Assembly: GCA_905204915.1 (NCBI GenBank)
Contig: CAJLBR010000022.1
Span: 1-19,058, forward strand
Source of the DNA: an uncultured Clostridium sp.
GTDB taxonomy: Bacteria > Bacillota > Clostridia > TANB77 > CAG-465
Length of the DNA stretch: 19,058 bases
Direction of reading: 5' to 3'
This document shows, one piece after another, positions 1 to 5,876 of this stretch (position 1 is the stretch's first letter; each line of letters starts with the position of its first letter). The position numbers and the translations under genes were made by a program. Below the pieces are notes generated by a model. It saw nothing but the letters and a program-made list of their open reading frames with translations, did no database searches and had not been told where the DNA came from.

Positions 1-376
1 TATTATTTTTTGTACTAATAATATTTTTTAAACTTGAAATTATTTCATAAATTCCAATAATAACCATAAAGACATAGAAGCAATTTTTTAAAATATTGTC
101 ATCTATATTTTTTACAATTATTATTCCAATTACACTTCCAATGCATGTTGGGAGTAATAATTTTTTTAATAAATCTTTATCAATTTTTTTATTTTTTAAA
201 TTAAAAATTGTCGTAGCCACACCTACTGCTATAAACATTATCAAATTATAAGCTTGTGCCTCTTTGTGTTCAAAAATTCCAAAAATTGTAGAAATTAAAA
301 TAAAAATACTTCCACCACCAATTCCCATACCAGAAAGTATCCCACAAAAAAATGAACATAAAATTAAACTAATCAT
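1..376 (-). CDS. TauE/SafE (TSUP) family permease, half-size subunit, 3' end outside window
   Basis: An open frame begins at the ATG at 376-374 and runs without a stop to the left edge (125 codons seen). The protein starts MISLILCSFFCGILSGMGIG and continues with a GGG stretch, the glycine-rich first membrane span typical of sulfite exporter TauE/SafE (TSUP) permeases. Further hydrophobic segments follow around residues 45-60, 70-85 and 100-115. The start lies 11 nt after the stop of the upstream half-size gene, with a GAGGTGA ribosome binding site overlapping that stop, so the two are probably translationally coupled. Full-length TSUP proteins are about 250 aa with two repeats of roughly four spans. 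This gene and its neighbour each look like one repeat, so I infer a heteromeric transporter. The transported anion cannot be read from the sequence (sulfite, sulfoacetate or other organosulfur compounds in the family). Confidence 0.8.
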   Translation of the reverse strand, partial: MISLILCSFFCGILSGMGIGGGSIFILISTIFGIFEHKEAQAYNLIMFIAVGVATTIFNLKNKKIDKDLLKKLLLPTCIGSVIGIIIVKNIDDNILKNCFYVFMVIIGIYEIISSLKNIISTKNN

Positions 377-387
377 ATTTTTTCACC

Positions 388-729
388 TCACGAAAAGAAC
401 TTATAAATTGTAAGTGCACACATTAAAACACCTGCAATAAGATTTAAAATATCAGATGGTATTTTTTTCATTATTTTTGTACCAATAATTCCTGATATAC
501 AGGAAATAATAATTAATAATATAATTTTTTTTAAATCATAAGAAGTAAAATTACTATAACCAAATGCTGCAAAAATACTTGATACAGACAAAATAGATAC
601 ACTTAAAGCTCTTGATTTATGTGTTTCCAAATGTTTTATAAAAATTAAATAAAACACTAAAACTTGGCCTGCACCAGCTGCAAACATTCCATTTAAAATT
701 CCTACAATAAATCCAATAAAATATAACAT
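388..729 (-). CDS. TauE/SafE (TSUP) family permease, half-size subunit
   Basis: A 113-aa, highly hydrophobic protein with about four membrane spans (roughly residues 3-28, 44-60, 68-84 and 94-112). Its N-terminal span, with GILNGMFAAGAG, matches the glycine-rich opening of a TSUP repeat, and the same pattern opens the next gene. It is complete, starting at ATG 729-727 and ending with TGA at 390-388, so it is about half the length of an ordinary TauE/SafE protein. No strong Shine-Dalgarno sequence is visible before the start, unlike most genes here. It is followed after 11 nt by the second half-size gene, and together they would make up the two repeats of one transporter in the cytoplasmic membrane. 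An original single gene split by mutation is less likely, because each half has its own N-terminal motif and the second has its own ribosome binding site. Confidence 0.78.
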   Translation of the reverse strand: MLYFIGFIVGILNGMFAAGAGQVLVFYLIFIKHLETHKSRALSVSILSVSSIFAAFGYSNFTSYDLKKIILLIIISCISGIIGTKIMKKIPSDILNLIAGVLMCALTIYKFFS

Positions 730-763
730 ACTATTATTATTAGTTATTTTAAATATAAAAAAA

Positions 764-790
764 CAGAATAATTAAAATTTAATTATTCTG
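764..790 (-). terminator. Intrinsic terminator after spoIIID
   Basis: Perfect 11-bp stem (CAGAATAATTA at 764-774 with TAATTATTCTG at 780-790) and a 5-nt loop. On the minus strand it is followed by seven T. It sits 17 nt beyond the spoIIID stop codon. Confidence 0.85.
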
Positions 791-807
791 CTTTATGTTT
801 ACGGTAT

Positions 808-1083
808 CTACTTATTTTTCTTCATAGCCAAATACTTTTTCTTAGTTGCCACTCCACCTCTTATATGTCGCTGTTCTTTATTGATCTTCATTATAAATAT
901 TACATTTTGATACAGCTCTCTGCATTCTTTGTTTTTGTATTCTTTAAGACGTTCAGTAAGATCTTTATGAATGGTAGATTTTGAAAGACCAACAATTTTT
1001 GCCACTTCTCTTATAGTAAAATTTTGGCTTATCATTAATTTAGCTTCCCTTATGCACCGTTTTTTAAACTTATCACTATGCAT
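808..1083 (-). CDS. spoIIID: Sporulation transcriptional regulator SpoIIID
   Basis: A 91-aa DNA-binding protein that in endospore formers acts in the mother cell, switching gene expression between the sigma-E and sigma-K stages. The helix-turn-helix lies at about residues 22-43 and includes the family signature VGLSKSTIHKDLTERL, nearly identical to the Bacillus subtilis protein. The C-terminal basic region with RHIRGGVATKKKY (residues 72-84) is also characteristic. The length is typical. The ATG at 1083 follows a strong GAGGAGG site. Its upstream neighbour is a spoIIQ-like gene, an order known from other clostridia. It has its own terminator at 764-790. A promoter-like TTGATT-17-TAGAAT lies in the 115-nt gap upstream, so it may be transcribed independently of spoIIQ. 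Whether the real promoter is sigma-E dependent cannot be decided from the sequence. Confidence 0.95.
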   Translation of the reverse strand: MHSDKFKKRCIREAKLMISQNFTIREVAKIVGLSKSTIHKDLTERLKEYKNKECRELYQNVIFIMKINKEQRHIRGGVATKKKYLAMKKNK

Positions 1084-1135
1084 TAATAACTCCTCCTCAA
1101 AATCATAAGTTGGTTTTTTCTAATAGGTAACTGCT

Positions 1136-1164
1136 ATTCTACACCATAAACTTATAATAATCAA
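1136..1164 (-). promoter_or_regulatory. Putative spoIIID promoter
   Basis: TTGATT at 1164-1159 and TAGAAT at 1141-1136 on the minus strand with 17-bp spacing, preceded by TGGTG. It resembles a sigma-A type promoter. Mother-cell sigma recognition remains possible. Confidence 0.45.
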
Positions 1165-1198
1165 GGATTAAGCTGCTTTTCGTCATTTTTTTACATTT

Positions 1199-1852
1199 TT
1201 AGAATATGTATCCTGTTGGATTTACATCATTTCCATATCCACTAGCTTTTCTTATTTCAAAATGTAAATGGTGTCCTGTACTATTTCCAGCATTTGCATC
1301 AACCCCTGGTTGGCCACCTTCTTTTCCAATTACTTGAAATTTTTTAACTTCCTCATCTTTCTTTACGTCAATTTCATATAAATGAGCATAAAAGCTATAG
1401 AATACATTTCCATTTTCATCAAAATGTTTGATCTCAACACAATTTCCATATCCTGATTGTACTCCGGCAAAAATAACTGTTCCATCTTCTATGCATGTTA
1501 TATCAGTTCTATGTTCTCCTTGAATATCTATTCCTGTATGTCCATTACCATATGGATTAGTTACAGTACCCTTTATTGGAGCTGGATATTTAGAAGTATA
1601 TGATTCTTCTTTTATATTTTTATTACTATCTAAATTTAAAGTTTCTTTTAGTGATGATTTTTCTTGTGAAGCATAGTTTGTAAATTTTTCAACATATGCA
1701 TCTCTTATTCTAGTCAAAGGATTTGTTGCTATACACAGCAAAGCTAATATACCTAATATTATAGTATATTTTTTTATATTTCTCTTCCTTATGTAACTGC
1801 GTTCACCATGTTCAATCATATATTTTTCAAAGTAATCATCCATTCTAGACAT
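1199..1852 (-). CDS. spoIIQ: SpoIIQ-like M23/LytM membrane peptidase
   Basis: A 217-aa type II membrane protein: a charged cytoplasmic N-terminus, one span at about residues 28-44, a spacer, and a C-terminal M23 (LytM) domain from about residue 88. The zinc ligands of an active LytM enzyme are visible: H105 and D109 in HTGID, and H197 in the HHLHFE motif, with H157 in YAHL. SpoIIQ forms a channel with SpoIIIA proteins across the forespore membranes and is needed for engulfment. Clostridial versions keep the zinc site, whereas the Bacillus protein has lost part of it. The adjacent spoIIID supports this assignment over a housekeeping cell-wall endopeptidase. A longer frame starting at TTG 1897 exists, but that codon falls in the -35 box of a plausible promoter. 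ATG 1852 follows GGTTGGTGATTGAT and is preferred. The second methionine, at 1843, is also possible. Confidence 0.82.
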   Translation of the reverse strand: MSRMDDYFEKYMIEHGERSYIRKRNIKKYTIILGILALLCIATNPLTRIRDAYVEKFTNYASQEKSSLKETLNLDSNKNIKEESYTSKYPAPIKGTVTNPYGNGHTGIDIQGEHRTDITCIEDGTVIFAGVQSGYGNCVEIKHFDENGNVFYSFYAHLYEIDVKKDEEVKKFQVIGKEGGQPGVDANAGNSTGHHLHFEIRKASGYGNDVNPTGYIF

Positions 1853-1868
1853 ATCAATCACCAACCGT

Positions 1869-1897
1869 ATTCTATCACATTTATGTCTATTTTTCAA
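1869..1897 (-). promoter_or_regulatory. Putative spoIIQ promoter
   Basis: TTGAAA at 1897-1892 and TAGAAT at 1874-1869, 17-bp spacing, with TGTGA immediately before the -10 box. It lies back to back with the OLE promoter, the -35 boxes being 38 bp apart. Confidence 0.5.
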
Positions 1898-1935
1898 CTA
1901 ATAGAGCTTGTGTACAAGTAAAATTTAATTAAAAT

Positions 1936-1964
1936 TTGCATTTTTTTCAACTAAATGTTATAAT
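1936..1964 (+). promoter_or_regulatory. Promoter of the OLE-oapA unit
   Basis: TTGCAT at 1936-1941, a 17-bp spacer, then a perfect TATAAT at 1959-1964. The predicted transcript start is near 1971, which coincides with the 5' strand of the closing helix of the RNA. Confidence 0.75.
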
Positions 1965-1970
1965 ATATAA

Positions 1971-2556
1971 TGATGGTGCATTATTCTAGTTATGCTATCT
2001 ATTATGAGGGTGGGGCTAAAAATCCACTAAATGGCACATCGTTGAAGTTTCTTGTCGGTGCGCGTTACGCCCAGTTATGTGTACTTTCAGGGAGTAAAGA
2101 ATTTAGGGTAAAATATAACGGCATATATTGTATCCCTATTTTCGCGGAGGCTTATTATATAGTATATATAATTTACTAATTCATAAGTGTAACCTATGTA
2201 AAGTGCCAAGACACAATACATAGTGTAGCCAGTCTTGAGTGATGATATTGGGATTTACTTCTAACAGTTATAGTTTAAAGTGGCCATTTAGATTGTAGCT
2301 TATGTAATGAAACTATTATTGCAAAAAAGAATAATAATATGATCTAGCATATTAAGGAAATCTTCTAGAATGTTGGCTTTCAAAAGCTTGGTTATTTAAG
2401 GATTAAGGTATGGATTTAAGTGGCGATCTAGTTTTCTTTAAGGTAACTTAAGAATATTTTTCTTAAATGGAAACGGCTAAATAGTAATATTTAGTGAAAA
2501 ATAGAGAAATTCTACTAGACCTAAACCATAAAATTTACTTAAATAACTACCATCTT
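1971..2556 (+). ncRNA. ole: OLE RNA (ornate, large, extremophilic), candidate
   Basis: A ~585-nt non-coding segment between a consensus-like promoter and a gene matching OapA. Length, position and orientation agree with OLE RNA (about 600 nt, usually directly upstream of oapA). OLE forms membrane-bound ribonucleoprotein complexes linked in Alkalihalobacillus halodurans to cold, alcohol and magnesium stress. Visible structure: the ends pair (GATGGT 1972-1977 with ACCATC 2549-2554); a 10-bp perfect helix joins 2391-2400 to 2538-2547; local hairpins occur at 2104-2138 (TAGGG/CCCTA), 2194-2223 (CTATGTA/TACATAG), 2434-2454 and 2477-2494, the last two capped by GTAA tetraloops. The 5' part carries GAGGGTGGGGCTAAAAATCC and is clearly richer in GC than local spacers. 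A 69-codon frame at 1970-2179 lies inside and has no ribosome binding site. I did not run a covariance search. The assignment rests on context, size, pairing and the neighbouring protein. Confidence 0.82.
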
Positions 2557-2581
2557 ATTCTTTTTTTATGAAGGGATTTGT

Positions 2582-3142
2582 ATGAAAAAAAATAAACAAG
2601 ATAATAAATCTGAAGACAGCTCGTCGAATATTAAATGGATACTTACAGTATTAATAATGACATTTACATTATCATTGATTTTTTCTTATATTTCAACCGA
2701 GCCTATGAAAAATTTAAGCTTATTTCCAGCAATATTAATACTTTTAGCAGTATTAATAATTGGTATAGTTTTTGATATAGTAGCTGTAGCAGTTACTATT
2801 GCTGAAGAGGAAAATTTCCATGCAAAGGCAACTAAGAAAGTAAAAGGTGCAAAAACTTCTGTAAAACTTATAAGAAATTCACACAAAGTATCAAACTTCT
2901 GTGCAGACGTTGTAGGAGATATTTGTGGAGTATTAAGTGGTGCAATAAGTGCAATAATATCCACAAAAATTACTGAAGCTTACGAACTTTCATTTAACTT
3001 ACAATTCTTAATAAGTGCTCTTGTAGCATCTTTAACAGTATCAGGAAAAGCTTGTGGTAAAGTACTAGCCAAAAAATATAGTACTGTAATAGTTGATAAA
3101 GTTAGTAAATTTTTACACTTTTTTAAAATAGAAAAACCTTAA
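2582..3142 (+). CDS. oapA: OLE-associated membrane protein OapA
   Basis: A 186-aa integral membrane protein with a charged N-terminal tail and four hydrophobic segments (about residues 18-37, 46-74, 112-128 and 138-156) separated by a strongly basic loop (about 81-102). The central stretch FDIVAVAVTIAEEENFHAKA followed by KVKGAK, LIRN, KVSNFC and DVVGDICG is what I recognise as the OapA family signature. It contains a DxxxD motif (D109, D113). OapA is known to bind OLE RNA and hold it at the cytoplasmic membrane. The gene begins about 26 nt after the 3' closing strand of the RNA candidate, with an AAGGG ribosome binding site six nt before the ATG, and no other promoter is visible, so it is probably co-transcribed with the RNA. 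A bidirectional hairpin overlaps its stop codon. It is the only convincing protein gene on the plus strand. Confidence 0.85.
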   Translation: MKKNKQDNKSEDSSSNIKWILTVLIMTFTLSLIFSYISTEPMKNLSLFPAILILLAVLIIGIVFDIVAVAVTIAEEENFHAKATKKVKGAKTSVKLIRNSHKVSNFCADVVGDICGVLSGAISAIISTKITEAYELSFNLQFLISALVASLTVSGKACGKVLAKKYSTVIVDKVSKFLHFFKIEKP

Positions 3143-3158
3143 GTATTTTACTTAAGGT
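3136..3158. terminator. Bidirectional terminator between oapA and the surface-protein gene
   Basis: Perfect 10-bp stem ACCTTAAGTA/TACTTAAGGT with a TTT loop. The plus strand continues CTTATTTTTT and the minus strand continues TTTTTCTATTTT, so it can serve both convergent genes. The oapA stop codon is inside the stem. Confidence 0.85.
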
Positions 3159-3166
3159 CTTATTTT

Positions 3167-4414
3167 TTACATTCCAGTTTTAGGAAGTTCTATCTTCTTT
3201 TCTTCAATTTTTACTTCTTCTTTAATCTCTTTTTTTACATTTTCTAAGCTTACTTTTACACATTTTCCACATTCTAACTTGATGGTTGTAATTTTATCGG
3301 ATAAAATATAACCAGATTTTGTCTCTTTTTCTTTAATTCCAATTTCAATTTCATTATTTATATTTAATTCTTTTCTAAAATCTATAAATATTCTTCCATT
3401 TTTATCTGTAACAAATTCACCTAATGATTCACCTGTTTTGACATTAAATACTTCAAATTTTACCCCATCAAGTAAATTTTTAAAATTATCTGTTTTTATT
3501 AATTCAAACTCCAGTATTTGATATTCAAAATTTACTGGTATACTTTCAGATTTTATTTCATATTCTGGTAAAATTAAAGCCACATCTTGTAGAGTACTAT
3601 CATCAGGTTTTCCATATAACGCACCCTGGTTTTTAATTTTTATTTCAAACTCCATTTTCAAAGATTCATTTTTATTAACTTTTTCAACTGGATATAAAGC
3701 ATAAAATTCATATGTGCTATCAAAATTTTCTATGACATTTAATTCTTTATCAACTAGTCTCATATCTTTTATATTATTTAAATATTTAATATTAAGTACA
3801 TCTTTTCCCTTATTAATTTTAAAATTCACTTTATAATAACTCTTATCTTCTATTGTTATTATTTGCCTTTCTCCTTCATCTAAACTGAAGCTAGTGTCCA
3901 AATTAACTTTAGTATTTCTTGAATTATATATATTTAATATAGCTTTTTTTACAGCTTCACCTTCTGTATTTAATTCTACTATTTTAGAAATATCTAAATT
4001 ATTTGTATATATCCATATAGCAAATTGTGTTGCAAATTTTGCTTGATTTCTATCTCCTAATCCAAGTTCACCATAACTTTTATTTGGATAACCGTTATTA
4101 ACTATATTTACTATGCCCTCATCAGCTATTTTACCAACTGTTTTTACATCATATCCTCCCTCTACATGCTCTGCCCCTTTTTGTGATAAGTTTATGCAGT
4201 AAGCTTCTGATTTGGTGTTATCATCATCTATATAATAATAATCCCAAAATCTTTGCGATACATTGTTATATTTTATATATCTATATTCATTTTTATCATA
4301 CTTGATTTTATAACTATTACCAACTGTTACAGAAGATGCATATTGGAAGTTAGCAACCAGCATGTTTAAAGTCATTATCAACATTATTAAAATTACAATT
4401 TTCTTTTTATTCAT
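3167..4414 (-). CDS. Thioester-domain surface protein with SpaA/Cna-B domain and terminal LPKTG
   Basis: A 415-aa secreted protein. Residues 1-28 form a signal peptide. The next domain has the hallmarks of a TQXA/thioester adhesin domain: Cys73 in AYCIN and Gln130 in ATQFAIW, the pair that forms an internal Cys-Gln thioester able to bond covalently to host or surface amines. Residues about 302-392 resemble a SpaA/Cna-B stalk domain (ELIKTD opening, KEKETKSGY near its end, where internal isopeptide bonds form). A charged linker then leads to LPKTGM, and the protein ends there, with no hydrophobic segment or basic tail. Neither other forward frame beyond the stop supplies a membrane span. The start ATG at 4414 follows AAGGAGG. 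A sortase gene ends 11 nt upstream, so it is the natural partner. How an LPKTG without a membrane stop is sorted is unclear. Confidence 0.85.
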   Translation of the reverse strand: MNKKKIVILIMLIMTLNMLVANFQYASSVTVGNSYKIKYDKNEYRYIKYNNVSQRFWDYYYIDDDNTKSEAYCINLSQKGAEHVEGGYDVKTVGKIADEGIVNIVNNGYPNKSYGELGLGDRNQAKFATQFAIWIYTNNLDISKIVELNTEGEAVKKAILNIYNSRNTKVNLDTSFSLDEGERQIITIEDKSYYKVNFKINKGKDVLNIKYLNNIKDMRLVDKELNVIENFDSTYEFYALYPVEKVNKNESLKMEFEIKIKNQGALYGKPDDSTLQDVALILPEYEIKSESIPVNFEYQILEFELIKTDNFKNLLDGVKFEVFNVKTGESLGEFVTDKNGRIFIDFRKELNINNEIEIGIKEKETKSGYILSDKITTIKLECGKCVKVSLENVKKEIKEEVKIEEKKIELPKTGM

Positions 4415-4425
4415 ATCATTCCTCC

Positions 4426-4980
4426 TTATTTTAATATTCCTTGAATACACAATCTAAAATTTGGCTTATTATCTATACACGTTATAAGTGTTATTCTATC
4501 ATCATTTGTTTCTTTTAAATAAGACCAATCATAAGAATCAATTTCTTTTTTTAAAATTACTTTATATTCTCTTGTCTTTCCATTAAATTTATAAAATATG
4601 CTATCACCACATTCTAATTTGTATATATTACTAAAATAATTAACTTCATATCCACGATTGTGGGCTGCTAGTCCAACATTACCAGAAAATTCTGATGTAT
4701 TTTCAAAATGTCCAACATATTTATTTAATACATTACTATCAGTCCCGTAAGATATTGGCGCATTTTCTAAATTAATTTTTGGAATACTTATAGTCCACTC
4801 TTCTTTATCAATTTTAATTTCTTGAGATTGTGCATATTTTTCTATATTATCATTTGAATTTAAATTAAAAGATTGGTTGTGTGAAAATTTTATACTATAT
4901 TTGTATAAGAAAAAAACTAAAATAAAAATTAACATTAAAATTAAGATGTAAGATAAAAATTTTTTAAAAAATAATTTCAT
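4426..4980 (-). CDS. Sortase (class D-like)
   Basis: A 184-aa membrane-anchored cysteine transpeptidase that cleaves LPxTG-type signals and links surface proteins to the cell wall or to each other. One N-terminal span (about residues 8-28) is followed by the sortase barrel. The catalytic triad is visible: His107 in LAAHNRG, Cys168 in TLITC and Arg176 in FRLCIQG. The stretch YGTDSNVLNKYVGHFENT and the overall size suggest class D, but a class cannot be fixed by eye. ATG 4980 is preceded by AAAGGAG and gives a normal signal-anchor. A longer frame to 5052 overlaps the promoter and is unlikely. It is directly followed by the thioester-domain protein, so the pair forms an enzyme-substrate operon driven by a promoter at 5024-5052. 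Confidence 0.9.
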   Translation of the reverse strand: MKLFFKKFLSYILILMLIFILVFFLYKYSIKFSHNQSFNLNSNDNIEKYAQSQEIKIDKEEWTISIPKINLENAPISYGTDSNVLNKYVGHFENTSEFSGNVGLAAHNRGYEVNYFSNIYKLECGDSIFYKFNGKTREYKVILKKEIDSYDWSYLKETNDDRITLITCIDNKPNFRLCIQGILK

Positions 4981-5023
4981 AAAACTCCTTTGAAAAAAAT
5001 ATATAAGAATTAAATACAAGTAT

Positions 5024-5052
5024 ATTTTATAAGCATAAATACTAAAAGTCAA
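5024..5052 (-). promoter_or_regulatory. Putative promoter of the sortase/surface-protein operon
   Basis: TTGACT at 5052-5047 and TAAAAT at 5029-5024 on the minus strand, 17-bp spacing, 44 nt upstream of the sortase ATG. Confidence 0.55.
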
Positions 5053-5178
5053 GAAAAATCGATCGCATTATTTTACATAAAATTAAGTACTTACAAAAAT
5101 ATTTAATTTTGTAAAATTATCAAAAATAAAATTAAAATTTAAAAATAATAAATAATAAACAAAAATAATAAAATAAAA

Positions 5179-5202
5179 AAAGCACATCAAAAGATGTGCT
5201 TT
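5179..5202 (-). terminator. Intrinsic terminator after the 167-aa orphan gene
   Basis: Perfect 10-bp stem AAAGCACATC/GATGTGCTTT with a 4-nt loop, followed on the minus strand by TTTTATTTTATT. It begins 5 nt after the stop codon. The ~125 nt between this terminator and the sortase promoter is almost pure A/T and holds only a weak inverted repeat (TTACAAAA/TTTTGTAA, 5091-5114). Confidence 0.88.
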
Positions 5203-5207
5203 AAAAG

Positions 5208-5711
5208 TTATTCAATTATGAATACTTCGGGATCCAGATCAAATTCGGATATCTTGAATCCTTCCAGCCTTATCGGAGACTTAGTATCCCAGTTGATTTC
5301 AATCTCTTCATTGTTGAAATGCTTATATTGGGAATTGAATCTCTGCCTACCTCTGATTACATGGTTGCTTCTGAAGTTTTTAGGAATTTCGCCGATGTTC
5401 AAATTGCTGTCAACAGAAATGTCGTTCATGTAGAATATAACTGATCTCTTAAAGAAAGATGAATCCGTAAAGTTGAATACCAGAAACAAGTTTTTGTCGT
5501 TTATCTCGTAGAGCTCAAAGCTTTTTTCTTTCTTCAAGAAGATATATACGCAGTCCCCCTCTTCGAATATAACGTATTCCTTTATATCGGAACTTTTCAA
5601 TACATTGTCAACCGTGAGAAGAATAAACTCATTATTTATCTTCGACCGTCTTATCACGAAAAATGGATTCAGGTTTTCGTGATAGTCCAAACTTGTGAAT
5701 TTCTTACGCAT
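5208..5711 (-). CDS. Orphan protein of unknown function, higher GC than its neighbours
   Basis: A 167-aa soluble protein that I do not recognise. It has no signal peptide or membrane span, is rich in alternating hydrophobic/charged stretches suggestive of beta structure, and has many aromatic residues (IRRSKINNEFILL near residue 20; FFKRSVIFYMND near 87-98; VIRGRQRFNSQYKHF near 116-130). The gene is well formed: AAGGAGG eight nt before the ATG, a perfect consensus promoter and its own terminator, so it is a monocistronic and probably strongly expressed unit. Base use is unlike the rest of the window. Sampled 60-base lines are about 37-43% GC, and G/C-ending codons (TTC, AAC, AAG, GAC, CTG) are common, whereas the ribosomal genes next door use A/T-ending codons. 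I infer acquisition from a less AT-rich source. It is inserted between the end of the ribosomal operon and the sortase operon. Confidence 0.75.
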   Translation of the reverse strand: MRKKFTSLDYHENLNPFFVIRRSKINNEFILLTVDNVLKSSDIKEYVIFEEGDCVYIFLKKEKSFELYEINDKNLFLVFNFTDSSFFKRSVIFYMNDISVDSNLNIGEIPKNFRSNHVIRGRQRFNSQYKHFNNEEIEINWDTKSPIRLEGFKISEFDLDPEVFIIE

Positions 5712-5763
5712 AAAAATTTCCTCCTTAAATTTAACCTCGGACTATTTGCTAATGTAATTTTGA

Positions 5764-5792
5764 ATTATATCACACCTTACCATATTTGTCAA
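5764..5792 (-). promoter_or_regulatory. Perfect consensus promoter of the orphan gene
   Basis: TTGACA at 5792-5787, a spacer of exactly 17 bp ending in TGTGA (extended -10 TGn), and TATAAT at 5769-5764. It lies 52 nt upstream of the ATG. Confidence 0.9.
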
Positions 5793-5839
5793 CATTTTGG
5801 CATAATTGTTCCTCTAAAACAGAACATAGACATAAAAAA

Positions 5840-5865
5840 GAGAGTGTCAATTATTTGACATTCTC
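5840..5865 (-). terminator. Terminator of the ribosomal operon (after rplQ)
   Basis: 11-bp stem GAGAGTGTCAA/TTGACATTCTC with one G-T wobble and a TTAT loop, followed on the minus strand by a T-run. It starts 11 nt after the rplQ stop. Confidence 0.88.
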
Positions 5866-5876
5866 CCTTATTAACA

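Noticed and set aside
1853..1897. Extended N-terminus of the spoIIQ-like protein from a TTG codon
   Set aside because: The TTG lies in a plausible -35 box, and a methionine 15 codons on has a better ribosome binding site and N-terminus.
1970..2179. 69-codon plus-strand open frame
   Set aside because: No ribosome binding site, unusual amino-acid makeup, starts at the predicted transcription start, and lies in the structured OLE candidate.
1971..2580. The non-coding region as RNase P RNA, tmRNA, 6S RNA or a T-box leader
   Set aside because: No tmRNA CCA end or tag frame, no RNase P core sequences, too long for 6S, and no T-box/specifier arrangement. OLE fits length and context better.
2686..2964. 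92-codon minus-strand frame opposite oapA
   Set aside because: It is antisense to a well-supported gene with a good ribosome binding site and lacks any start signal of its own.
3080..3166. A lost LPxTG membrane anchor in another frame of the surface-protein gene
   Set aside because: The two alternative frames end after 3 and about 15 codons without a hydrophobic span, and a terminator follows.
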